Below are positions 1 through 7,432 of a DNA stretch of 10,974 nucleotides, piece after piece; positions within the stretch are counted from its first letter, which is position 1, and each line of letters opens with the position of its first letter. The notes under the pieces were generated by a model. The model was not told the origin of the DNA, did not search any database, and worked only from the letters and a program-made list of their open reading frames with translations. The DNA is from Euperipatoides rowelli (taxonomy: Eukaryota > Onychophora > Udeonychophora > Euonychophora > Peripatopsidae): NCBI GenBank assembly GCA_003024985.2, contig PXIH01S0009883.1. The stretch is one strand, 5' to 3'. A program made the position numbers and the translations under genes.

Positions 1-160
1 GGATGAAACTACATGCCGCATCTCAAGGCATGTAGTCCCGGGATGGAACTACATGCCGCATCTCAAGGCATGTAGTCCCGGGATGGAACTACATGCCGCA
101 TCTCAAGGCATGTAGTCCCGGTATGGAACTACATGCCGCATCTCAAGGCATGTAGTCCCG
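1..160. repeat. 40-bp tandem repeat array, four copies, each with a hairpin
   Basis: Four head-to-tail copies of a 40-bp unit fill the first 160 bases; copies differ by single bases (GGATGAAAC in the first, GTATGGAAC in the fourth). Each unit contains ACTACATGCC, a 9-nt spacer and GGCATGTAGT, a perfect 10-bp inverted repeat, so each could extrude a hairpin. Unit junctions carry CCCGGG except before copy four. The array starts at the window edge and probably continues to the left. It is clearly richer in G+C than the rest of the window. It could be a minisatellite or a tandem block inside a transposon; no coding function is visible. Confidence 0.95.
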
Positions 161-401
161 GGAATAGTTTTCATCCACAGGGGTGCAAGTATTTTTCCGT
201 TTTTTTCTGGGCCCAGGTGAAAGCTGGCATTTTTCTACACACGAAGAGGCCATTAAATCTTGTGAAAAAAAATATGCCGCTGTAGCTTTGGGTCTTTAAG
301 ATGGTTAAGCTGGAGATGGGAAGAGGCACTTTATATGAACTAAACTCAGAATAGCTTTACAGACGGAGACCTCCAATTATGCTTCCGAGGTAGAAGACCT
401 A

Positions 402-480
402 AAATATTAGATGTAGCCTACTGTAAATAAATTATGGTTTGCCTTGTTAGGGGGAAACATTTTTTTTTTAAAAAATTGTA
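402..480 (+). repeat. LTR-tail-like repeat, copy A (related to 7433-7510)
   Basis: The stretch CTACTGTAAATAAATTATG, then TTGTTAGGGGGAAA and an A/T run, aligns with CTATTGTAAATAAACTATG, CTGTTAGGGAAAA and an A/T run at 7449-7508. The shared order is AATAAA, then TGTTAGGG, then A/T-rich sequence, which would suit the 3' part of an LTR or another retroelement tail. The similarity is imperfect with small gaps. Confidence 0.45.
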
Positions 481-524
481 GGCAAAAAATTATTAATAAT
501 GTCAAATAGTCAATTTAATTTACA

Positions 525-836
525 TACAGGATGTCCGGAATTTATTCACCTGATTTTAAAGCTCAATACACATTCACTGCATTCAGATCAGAAAATGACA
601 ACCTTCTCTGGAAGACATCATCTGAATGTTTATTTCACTCCCCTTGATTTCTTTCTGTGGAGGGGGGGGGTGCATAAAGGATCAAGTGTATGCAAAACAA
701 TAACTAGTGTAGAGCAATTGCAGGACATGTCCAGGCTTTGAGCACAGGATCAGAGATGTTAAACAACATTTGGAGATAAATCGACAGACAAGATATTCTT
801 AGAGCAACAAAAGGAGCACATGGGGTAGTTTACTAG
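525..836 (+). mobile_element. Decayed Tc1/mariner-superfamily element: one terminal repeat plus transposase C-terminus
   Basis: A TA dinucleotide (525-526) is followed by CAGGATGTCCGGAA, which resembles the terminal inverted repeats of mariner-type elements. Downstream, 634-660 encodes TPLDFFLW, the conserved C-terminal motif around the third catalytic acid (DDE/D superfamily), followed by a stretch resembling the usual V..T...VEQL segment. The frame is lost after an 8-9 G run (661-669) and in the 730-790 region. The frame resumes at 792-836 with RATKGAHGVVY and a stop, resembling the usual last residues of these transposases. The N-terminal helix-turn-helix and first catalytic residues are missing, and I found no matching right terminal repeat. 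It is a dead, truncated copy. The assignment rests on motif recognition only. Confidence 0.7.
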
Positions 837-2812
837 TAACGATTCCAAATGTTTGTAAAAAAAAATTGAATTAACATTGTATTAACTGTTTTTCAACATC
901 TGACATTGAAACGAATTTCAAATAAGTGAATGAGAAAACATTTTTTCCATGTATTAGATTGGATAATTGAGTTTACTTCTTCACAATTCTTTTCTCTTAC
1001 ATGCTAAAAAAAAAGGTATGGAGAAANGAAAATTTACTTAGATCCAGGAAGTGGTAAACTGACTTTGATGTTACCATGTTAACAGATTAATTCATTCTCT
1101 ATTCTTTTCAAATTCTAAATGTGCAAATAGCACTCTTCATGACTTGCAATTTCAATTATAAACTCTCGACACAAAACATTATAAATATTGTCTGAAAATT
1201 ACTGAAGTACAATAATAGGCTTCAGAATGTTTATGTATCATTGAAACAAAAGAGATTCATGTGTGCTATAGATACAATCACTCGCTCCTGCACATATTCT
1301 AGTAGGATTATTAGAGAAGCTGAATTAAGTGTTATAAGGTTCTGTCATTCTAAAAAAGACAAAAACAATAATTGAAGTCCAACTATGTTATTCTGCTGGA
1401 ACAAAATAAAGTAAGTAATACAAGGTCGGCAAAACAACAACTCGGTACATAAAAGAATAACATATAAAAAAACCTAAATCAACGCTGCCATATACAAATA
1501 GCAGCTGGGTGGTAGATGCACCTTGGACTAACCTCCATCAGTCCAGTCACAAACAAAATAGGAGTAGATAAATCATAAGTCCTTGCTGGAATGGCCGATG
1601 ATGGGGGGGGGGGTTTGTAACTCCAAACAAGTGAAACCTGAGATGTGTGTTACATTCTCAAATAGCAAGAAATTCGAACACATGTAAAACAAAAACTGCA
1701 TGAATAAATTACCGTCAATTTGCATATGCAAGGAAAGTCGAATATCTTGTGAATTGTTTACCATCTGCGTTTGATAGACTATGTTTACTTAATATTTACT
1801 TTAGATTTACAATTGCCACATTCCAGAAGAAAACAATGCGCCATCACAGCACAGCCTATCTCCTGCAATTTGCTAAAGCATGGATCAATATTATAGGTTT
1901 ACGACTGAGTTTACTAGTCACCACTATTAAACAAAATGGCCAAATTAAGAGTTACGAAATTATTTGTGCATGTACTGTATATACATTATTTTATTTTAGT
2001 ATATACCGTATTGCATGCATAATTAAAAGTAGTTTTTGTTTACATAATGATACCCATAAACTAACCTTTTACTAAACAATCAAGTGAATATAAAATTTCT
2101 CCAGACAATGGTCCTGGCAATCAATCCACTTTGAGGTCATCAGTACAGCCGACTCATTTGCAAACATTTTCAAATGTGGAGTGCTTATATTACGGGGAGG
2201 AAAAAATATTTATTTTCCATACTGTGCAACGAACAATTGACTTTGATGTCCTACTCAAGTCAGTCACTTGTTTTATTTTAGTAAAAAAAAGCATTTAAAC
2301 TGCACCCATCTAACTCAATACGATTGGTTGATTGACTTAGACTTTCTCATCACAATCCAACTTACAGTTCATTAGCCCCTTTACTTATGCAAATGTAGAA
2401 GAAAGCATCAAACAGGTAAATTTATAAAAGCGTTTAAACAGATCTTGAATTTTTTTATTTTCAAATAATGTATGATCTCATCCATTTCCTCCCCTTCCTT
2501 ATAGCTAAATAACCTTTTATCATTTGCCTCATAAATTGCTTTTGTTTGTCTAAGATTAACTTAAATGTCCATAAGGCTTATTTTTTTCTAATTTTGGGAC
2601 ATTGGCTATTCTACTGGTCTTAACAGTCATGAGAGTCAAAATTATTATAAATTATTCAATGAATAAATACTTTATTCATAATCTTGACACCATCACTACA
2701 TGTTTAGACAAAAAATTCCTGACATTTGGATGGACCCAAATCTCTAAAGTGCTACACTTATTAAAAATGTGCAAACTACACAAGAATCCTTTTTTTCTTC
2801 TTTTTTTTTCAG
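837..2812. other. AT-rich non-coding stretch upstream of the first recognised exon
   Basis: No exon, RNA gene or transposon could be recognised here. Several open frames exist (for example 1749-2075 on +), but they have no family resemblance, sit in AT-rich sequence and are bounded by no convincing splice sites. The stretch has homopolymer runs, including a G run near 1602-1611, and one ambiguous base at 1027. Its position directly before the acceptor of the first MAGUK exon makes it most likely intronic. An upstream SH3 or hook exon too short or diverged for me to see cannot be excluded. Confidence 0.5.
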
Positions 2813-2899
2813 AGTTTGATGCAGAAGAAATAATGACATATGAAGAAGTTGCAAAGTTATATCCACGAGTAGGCATTTTCAGACCAATCATTTTAATAG
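2813..2899 (+). CDS. Stardust/PALS1-like MAGUK, exon covering the hook end and start of the GK domain
   Basis: This internal exon of a membrane-associated guanylate kinase scaffold starts after a long pyrimidine tract and CAG (2810-2812) and ends before the donor GTACAT at 2900. It begins with two bases completing a codon, probably Glu, and ends one base into a Gly codon. The peptide FDAEEIMTYEEVAKLYPRVG continues into FRPIILIG, the first strand of the GK fold. EEI.TYEE followed by 18 residues to the end of RPIILIG matches PALS1/Stardust in both motif and spacing; the MPP2/MPP6 (Varicose) group is two residues shorter there. In that family the protein binds Crumbs at the apical membrane. The MAGUK call is nearly certain, the Stardust/PALS1 subfamily call good but not final. 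The following intron is only 83 bp. Confidence 0.92.
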
Positions 2900-2982
2900 G
2901 TACATTACAATAAAACCGTCTATAAAATGATAAGAATAATTATGGGTAAAGTTGTAACTTTTACTTTTTGATTTTTTTTAAG

Positions 2983-3063
2983 GTGCTCCTGGTGTTGGAA
3001 GAAATGAATTAAAACGTCGTTTAATAGCAACCAATCCTGATCATTATAAAACAACGATACCCC
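2983..3063 (+). CDS. Stardust/PALS1-like MAGUK, exon with the degenerate P-loop of the GK domain
   Basis: The acceptor is TTTTTTTAAG (ending 2982) and the donor the consensus GTAAGT (3064-3069). The two bases GT join the preceding G to give Gly, and the exon ends one base into the next codon. It encodes APGVGRNELKRRLIA followed by TNPDHYKTTIP. Active guanylate kinases have a nucleotide-binding loop of the form GxxGxGK[S/T]; here the lysine is Arg and the Ser/Thr is Asn. As in other MAGUKs, the domain should therefore not bind ATP normally and probably serves as a protein or phosphopeptide binding module (family knowledge). NELK resembles the NEL found at this position in PALS1. The next exon lies 4,684 bp away across transposon-filled sequence, yet the reading frame joins exactly. 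Confidence 0.93.
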
Positions 3064-3333
3064 GTAAGTTTTTGAAAATTTTTAAAAAAATCATTCAGAT
3101 AAGCTAATGCACCGTTTTTTTTTTAAAAACTAATAATTTCTAAAAGCAAAATTTTAATTTAATATCGAATTCCTTTTTTTTTTTTTATAAAATATTTTTT
3201 TAATCGGTTTGCAATCAGGCTACAACTAAGGAAATGATCCAAACACTGTTTCTTTTAGCCTCTTACTAAATCTTTCTCCTCGATAAACAATGTCTTAACT
3301 GGTACTGTTAAGGTCAGGGAGCACCTCTGTTTT

Positions 3334-3975
3334 GCCAGGGACAGTGATGGATTCAGGATGGAAGGGGTCACTGGGGCCCATAACCCCCCCTCCCCCATAT
3401 AAANAAAAATTTTGTTTAAAATTTTTTTATTAAACCAAAGGGAAAAAAGGATAAATAATGGATTACAATCCATAAAAAGTAGTACAAATAATTGATTAAA
3501 ACAAGCAATAAAACATATCCCCCCCCCCCCATTGTCATTTTTTTCCTGGATCCTCTCCTGAATGTAAACAATTGTGTTTTGATAAAGTTAATAGTGTATT
3601 GGATAAATAATGTACAAATAATTGATTAAAATGCTACAATCATCATAAAAATTATGTAGCCTATGTTATGAAATGTTTTACCCTTTTCATTTAGACAAAT
3701 ATTTTTATTATAATGATGATGAGTTATAGCATTTATTTAAATACAATAATTTCCTTATTTATAGCGAGGTCATTATTTATTTATAAGTCAACTCACAAAT
3801 GCTGTTCTATAACCTAGCTTTATACAAATTGAAAAAAAAAAATAGGTAATTTTCAGTTAGAATAAAAATGTAAAAGTTATTTATTTATGAAAATATTTTT
3901 ATTTTACAGCTACTTTAATTTTTGATGCCCCTCTTTCCCCCCCTTATGTTTTCTGGATCCACCATTGGCCAGGGA
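3334..3975. mobile_element. Complete non-autonomous hAT transposon (626 bp) with 8-bp target-site duplication
   Basis: The element proper is 3342-3967. Its left end CAGTGATGGATTCAG and the reverse complement of its right end, CAATGGTGGATCCAG, match at 12 of 15 positions and follow the CAGTGGCGGATCCAG pattern typical of animal hAT elements. It is flanked on both sides by the identical octamer GCCAGGGA (3334-3341 and 3968-3975), the 8-bp duplication expected for hAT. Both ends are followed by the usual internal G/C runs (CCCCCCC near 3384, CCCCCCC near 3937). There is no transposase; the inside is AT-rich with a partial duplication and one ambiguous base (3404). It sits in the long GK intron. 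Orientation is undetermined. Confidence 0.92.
3482..3631 (+). repeat. Internal direct repeat within the hAT element
   Basis: A 20-bp sequence starting GTACAAATAATTG occurs at 3482-3501 and again at 3612-3631, and GGATAAATAATG precedes each copy (3449-3460 and 3601-3612). Between the copies, a C10 run (about 3521-3530) and CTGGATCCTCTCCTG (3546-3560) look like a degenerate second copy of the element's right end (11 of 15 identical to 3953-3967). This suggests an internal duplication or nested insertion. Confidence 0.7.
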
Positions 3976-4673
3976 AGTATGTGTTTATCACCCTGTCTCA
4001 CTTATGCAGTCATGAAATTGGCACATGAATGCATGGGTCCATATGGGTATGTCTAATAAATTTGACCTTCAGTCTGGGACGGATGTATGAGCTATATTGC
4101 TGTATTATTTTTTGGTATCTTTTTTAAAGCAATTCCTTTAAAAGATATTTACAAAAAAAAATATTTTAAATTTTTAAAAAAAATTCTATCAAAAAGGAAA
4201 GTGTAGGTGTTCCCTGAAATTTTACATGATTAATAATAATAATGGGACAATGGTCAGCTTAGAATTTCATATCTTTACTTGTTTATTAAACCTTGTTTTG
4301 AATAAAATATTTTATGAAAAAAGAAGATTGATTCAAATAAACATTTGTGATAAACCATACATAGTTAGGGAAGCCAGACTTCCTCTATTTCATATTTTCA
4401 TTGGGTTCTTTCCTACACTTAATTAAAATTTTTTATTAAGGATATACCAAACTCAACAAAAAAAATTAACCTCTTTAACTTCCACCAGTCTGCTGCTTTT
4501 GGATCCAATAAGAGATCATTTCACCAGATCTCATTTATATTTCCCCAAGAAAGTGTTTCTTTGGTTAGATGATTTGAAATGGTTATATAGGAGAGATGTT
4601 ATAATGACTAAAATAATAGTTTATCTCTCAAATCAGTAAGTAATCAACATTAAAATTAGTTCATTAAAAAAAA

Positions 4674-5381
4674 TACAGGGTGAGGGAAAAAAAACTAGAT
4701 TTTAAAGATTAACAAAAAGTCATGGTAAATGCTATTCAAGTATTTATTACATAATCTAAAAGTGCATGAAATACAGTTTATTTTCAATTGGTTTTGAATA
4801 CTATATATCTAGATGGTGGTCTTGTTAATTGTGAAAAGAACATCATATCATCACAACATGCTATTCTGTTCCCCCAATCACATTCATTAAGTTCCTGAAA
4901 AACCATCATTGTGTACAGATGGAACTTAAGATCAATGTGTAAAATTTTCCTGACAGTTTTATCAGACAACCCCAAAGCAGAAGCATGTTTACGAGCTGAC
5001 CATTTTGGTGATTGCACAAATGACCGTCACACAGCGTTGACAGATTCTGTCAGCTTAATGCTCCAATGTCTTCCAGGTGGTTTGTATTTTAACGCCGAAT
5101 CTATGGCCCTGAAATTTGCAACCCATAGCAATATGGATTTTTGGTCAAGAACAGAAGCGTTTTGACCAAGCGCGAAGTCAATGTGAAAAGGCTTTTGTGT
5201 GGTGATGGCAGGATAAATAATTCAATGACGAATGCACATTGCACTCCCATCCAAGGCATGACAGTAACATAAAATGGTAAGGCATAGGCTATTGGAATAC
5301 ATTACTATGACATGCCCCACTTCACTAGTGCTAAACCAGTAGACGCAGGAAATTCGGGAGCTTTTATTGCCTCACCCTGTA
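4674..5381 (-). mobile_element. Internally deleted mariner-type DNA transposon (704 bp) with TIRs and TA target sites
   Basis: The element 4676-5379 begins CAGGGTGAGGGAAAAAA and ends with the reverse complement of CAGGGTGAGGCAATAAA, giving 17-bp terminal inverted repeats with two mismatches. Each is flanked by TA (4674-4675 and 5380-5381), the duplicated target of the Tc1/mariner superfamily. The interior holds a broken transposase on the minus strand. At 704 bp it is about half the length of an autonomous copy, and the catalytic domain is absent, so it is non-autonomous. It lies inside the long GK intron, antisense to the host gene. Confidence 0.93.
4784..5259 (-). pseudogene. Mariner-type transposase remnant: N-terminal DNA-binding region fused to a short C-terminal scrap
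   Basis: The reading starts at ATG (5257-5259) with MPWMGVQCAFVIEL. It shifts frame near 5200, continues with ILLWVANFRAIDSALKYKPP, and crosses one in-frame TGA (5027-5029), probably a decayed CGA arginine codon. It then runs through QSPKWSARKHASALGLSDKT and the following VRKILHIDLKFH to a stop at 4784. This is the N-terminal helix-turn-helix region (DUF4817-like plus HTH) of arthropod mariner-type transposases. After NRIACCDDM, where the catalytic DDE/D domain should begin, it jumps to a short tail ending YIVFKTN that resembles the normal C-terminus. The catalytic core is deleted, so the product cannot transpose. Frame breaks show it is not translated as a functional protein. Confidence 0.88.
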
Positions 5382-5797
5382 TATATTTTTAATAATATTT
5401 ATGAGGCAAGATTGAACCTAGTTATGATAATATTTATAGTAACAGCTTATGATTTAGGATCCTGTCCCAGGCACAATCTACGAGTCTATCTCTAATGTTT
5501 TATAAATGGATTCAAATAGGGATGACTTGTAACTAGCCTGAACACCATTAGGTTTTAATAAAGAATGGAATGCACTTAGTCTCCAACTTCAGAAAAAAGT
5601 CAGTGTATCTTAAATTATCTGATCGAAACTGTTGATAAATTTTCCTTTCATTTTCTAAACAAATCAATTTGACAATTTTATCTTTTTGATTTTGAACTCC
5701 TTTAAATATCTTAGTTTTTAATTGAAAGAAATTCAGTATTCTTTGAATTATATTGGAAATTCCTTTGATCTTGTATTGCTGGATTGTGAAATAGAAC
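5382..5797. other. AT-rich intronic spacer, nothing recognised
   Basis: No family-level similarity was seen on either strand. A minus-strand open frame at 5548-5799 encodes a lysine- and isoleucine-rich peptide with no recognised domain. It ends at the left arm of a long-range inverted repeat and could be transposon-derived, but I cannot support a call. Confidence 0.4.
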
Positions 5798-6061
5798 AAT
5801 TATTATTTCATGTTATTAGATGCCAGACTAGTATACTAACATTATATCTTATTAAATGAAGCACGATATATTAAAAGTGTTATTTTTGTGTGATAAAGAA
5901 ACTGTTACAGTCGAATAACTATATTAACTTAACATTTTAATGAACCGGAAGAATTAATACAAAAAAAGATGTTCGATCTTCTCTGAACCAAAACTTATTC
6001 TAAGAATAATGCTGTATTCTTACAAGCATTGTCTAACGAGGATTGAATTAATACTACTTTG

Positions 6062-6543
6062 AATCTCCAAAGTTCAGTGTAGTATTTCCTTGGTGTTCAA
6101 TACACTACACTCCTGAATGTTAAGATTATTAAATTTAATGTGGCCCTTTTTTTTTGTCTGAACAGGATATGCTACGCATACTGTAGTTATAGTAGCAGGT
6201 TTACTAGTTCCAGGTTGTCTCAAAGTGTTGCCTTGTTTTTTAAGTGTAGGGGATTGCTTTGTTGTCCCTGCATCAATTGTCATTGCATTTGAGACTGAAG
6301 GTTGAAGCTTATCTACTCCAAATATTTACTGAAGCTAATTTAACCTTATATGAGACTGGACCTGACTTTTTGATTATTACTCTAAGGCACCACTTAGTTC
6401 CACTTTCATAGCTTCTTGCTAACGCAAGTTGTCTGACGTTCCAGTTTACCTGTCTCACCCTCTTCCCACGAGAAATGATTTATTTACTTTGTTGAAATCT
6501 TCAAAGTTCAGTGTAGTATTTCCTTGGTGTTCAATACACTACA
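6062..6543. repeat. 48-bp direct repeat pair (6062-6109 and 6496-6543)
   Basis: The two copies differ at one position (C at 6067, T at 6501) and are 434 bp apart, flanking the gypsy Pol remnant on both sides. Each copy contains an imperfect inverted repeat (GTGTAGTATT with AATACACTAC). The first copy covers the last codons and stop of the minus-strand Pol tail, so the second is a duplication of the 3' end of that coding region, placed upstream of it in the minus-strand sense. Confidence 0.9.
6074..6480 (-). pseudogene. Ty3/gypsy retrotransposon Pol remnant: integrase C-terminus and tail
   Basis: On the minus strand one frame encodes LALARSYESGTKW followed by VIIKKSGPVSYKVKL and IWSR. This matches the C-terminal region of Ty3/gypsy integrases, where a TGPVSYxVxL-like segment is followed by W.RH.DQL. 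A stop and a frameshift follow IWSR (about 6311-6316); the next frame resumes with VDKLQPSVSNAM and continues as a Ser/Thr/Pro-rich tail, ending at a stop at 6074. Protease, reverse transcriptase, RNase H and the integrase core are absent. It is a dead fragment, antisense to the host gene. The family call rests on motif recognition. Confidence 0.75.
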
Positions 6544-6676
6544 AAAAGGCTGCAATTCTCTTTTATTGTTTTTAAGTGCAATATTTGATTTGTTGATTAC
6601 TGTAGTTTTTTAATGTTACTGCTAAGAAAAAAACAACATTTTGTTATTCTAACCCAAGACCTCCGAATGCTCTGAT

Positions 6677-6724
6677 TTAATTAACATCTGCAGAGCATAA
6701 TGCTCAGAGTTAATTAACATCTGC
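6677..6724. repeat. Short direct repeat flanking a small palindrome
   Basis: TTAATTAACATCTGC occurs at 6677-6691 and 6710-6724. Between them lies AGAGCATAATGCTCAGAG, which contains GAGCAT/ATGCTC as an inverted repeat. Such a structure can mark an excision footprint or a small fold-back insertion; no function is evident. Confidence 0.8.
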
Positions 6725-6840
6725 TTTTTTTGGATTCTGAGCGTCTATGATACTCGAAGTGTGTTCCAAGAAAATTAACATACACACTCAAATCTCTTTC
6801 AAGCTTGGAGGATAGAATACCGGTGACATCAAATACATAT

Positions 6841-7004
6841 GAAACAGTGACACACAATGGCTATTGAAAACAATACTGTTTAAAGAGGGCGGAGCTATAA
6901 AATTGATTTTGATTAATAATATTCTAGATAACTTTTCTAAATAACTTTTNTCTAGATAACTTTTCTAAATAACTTTTTTTAAATTATTTTAACAAGTTGA
7001 ATCA
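6841..7004 (+). repeat. Copy 1 of a promoter-like repeat (GC box and TATA box), possible LTR fragment
   Basis: Positions 6841-6949 match 7211-7319 with two differences in 109 bases. The repeat contains GGGCGGAGC (6887-6895) directly followed by TATAAAA (6896-6902), a layout like an RNA polymerase II core promoter or the U3 part of an LTR. Within this copy a 28-bp unit beginning TCTAGATAAC is tandemly duplicated (6923-6950 and 6951-6978, with an ambiguous base at 6950). The shared sequence picks up again at the end as AACAAGTTGAATCA (6991-7004). It belongs to no transposon I can name. Confidence 0.8.
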
Positions 7005-7050
7005 TTTTTTTAGTCATTATCTTCCAAAATAAAAGATAAAAAAAAAAGAG

Positions 7051-7200
7051 CCCTGCGGGGCTGGTCTAGTCATGAAGGCTGCTGACTAGACCTAACCAAT
7101 AACCCTAAGGTTGCTGATTCAAGTCCGGGGAGAGTTTTTCCCTGGTATGTCTAAATGTAGATCAGAGTGATTTTTTATGTTGTTTTTTCTATCAGAAAAC
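7051..7200 (+). mobile_element. tRNA-derived SINE (decayed), between the two promoter-like repeats
   Basis: The sequence contains an RNA polymerase III A box, TGGTCTAGTCATGAAGG (7062-7078), and 54 nt after its start a B box, GATTCAAGTCC (7116-7126, close to GGTTCGANTCC). This is the internal promoter layout of a tRNA-derived SINE head. The acceptor and T stems do not pair well, so it is not a working tRNA. An A-rich run (7039-7047) precedes it and a T-rich segment (about 7170-7189) follows. The 3' boundary and target duplication are not resolved. The GGTCTAGT head resembles SINEs known from arthropods. Confidence 0.75.
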
Positions 7201-7210
7201 TGTATATACT

Positions 7211-7384
7211 GAAACAGTGACATACAATGGCTATTGAAAACAATACTGTTTAAAGAGGGTGGAGCTATAAAATTGATTTTGATTAATAATATTCTAGATA
7301 ACTTTTCTAAATAACTTTTTTTTAATTATTTAATATAGTCTGGCATCTAATAACATGAAATAATAATTTTAACAAGTGGAATCA
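7211..7384 (+). repeat. Copy 2 of the promoter-like repeat, carrying an extra inverted-repeat arm
   Basis: This copy has the same layout as copy 1: the GC box is reduced to GGGTGGAGC by a C-to-T change at a CpG, followed by TATAAAA (7266-7272). It lacks the 28-bp tandem duplication of copy 1 but contains about 35 extra bases (roughly 7334-7368), the reverse complement of 5798-5830. It ends in AACAAGTGGAATCA (7371-7384). About 190 bp after the TATA box is an AATAAA (7456-7461), so 7211 to about 7510 could be one LTR with promoter and polyadenylation signal. That reading is inference. Confidence 0.75.
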
Positions 7385-7432
7385 AGACCTTTGAAATTGT
7401 TATATTGATTTTATGCTATGTTGAATACTGGA

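Larger units (their letters stand above)
5798..7368. repeat. Long-range perfect 33-bp inverted repeat (arms 5798-5830 and 7336-7368)
   Basis: The arm starting AATTATTATTTCATG (5798-5830) is repeated exactly in reverse complement at 7336-7368, enclosing about 1.5 kb. The match stops abruptly on the inner side, where G faces T. The right arm sits as an insertion inside the second copy of the 6841/7211 repeat; the first copy lacks it. No clear target-site duplication was found outside the arms. They could be terminal repeats of a composite element or the footprint of a template-switch event. Confidence 0.85.

Noticed and set aside
1-160. CRISPR-like array
   Set aside because: The units are directly contiguous with no unique spacers, and the window is eukaryotic (spliced exons, SINE, hAT).
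1504-1551. Small palindrome TGGACT...AGTCCA
   Set aside because: Six-base arms with a 10-nt loop are within chance expectation.
1749-2075. 108-codon open frame on +
   Set aside because: No recognisable domain, AT-rich composition and no splice or promoter context; chance open frame.
2602-2812. Taking the open frame before the first exon as coding with ATG at 2602
   Set aside because: The similarity to MAGUKs starts exactly after the polypyrimidine tract and CAG at 2812; the sequence before it is intron-like.
2676-2891. Minus-strand open frame
   Set aside because: It is antisense to the supported MAGUK exon at 2813-2899 and has no family resemblance.
3255-3473. Minus-strand open frame spanning the left hAT end
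   Set aside because: It crosses the element boundary and an ambiguous base, so it is a composite chance frame.
4226-4426. 66-codon open frame on +
   Set aside because: Begins in an AAT-repeat tract, has no recognised motif, and lies within the long intron between confirmed exons.
4911-5165. 84-codon open frame on +
   Set aside because: It is the complement of the mariner-type transposase remnant, whose protein similarity is on the minus strand.
7051-7135. Functional tRNA gene
   Set aside because: A and B boxes are present, but the acceptor and T stems do not pair and there is no clean cloverleaf, so a SINE head fits better.
5798-7368. A single intact transposon bounded by the 33-bp inverted repeats
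   Set aside because: No target duplication was found and the interior is a patchwork of unrelated elements in both orientations, so I report only the inverted repeat.
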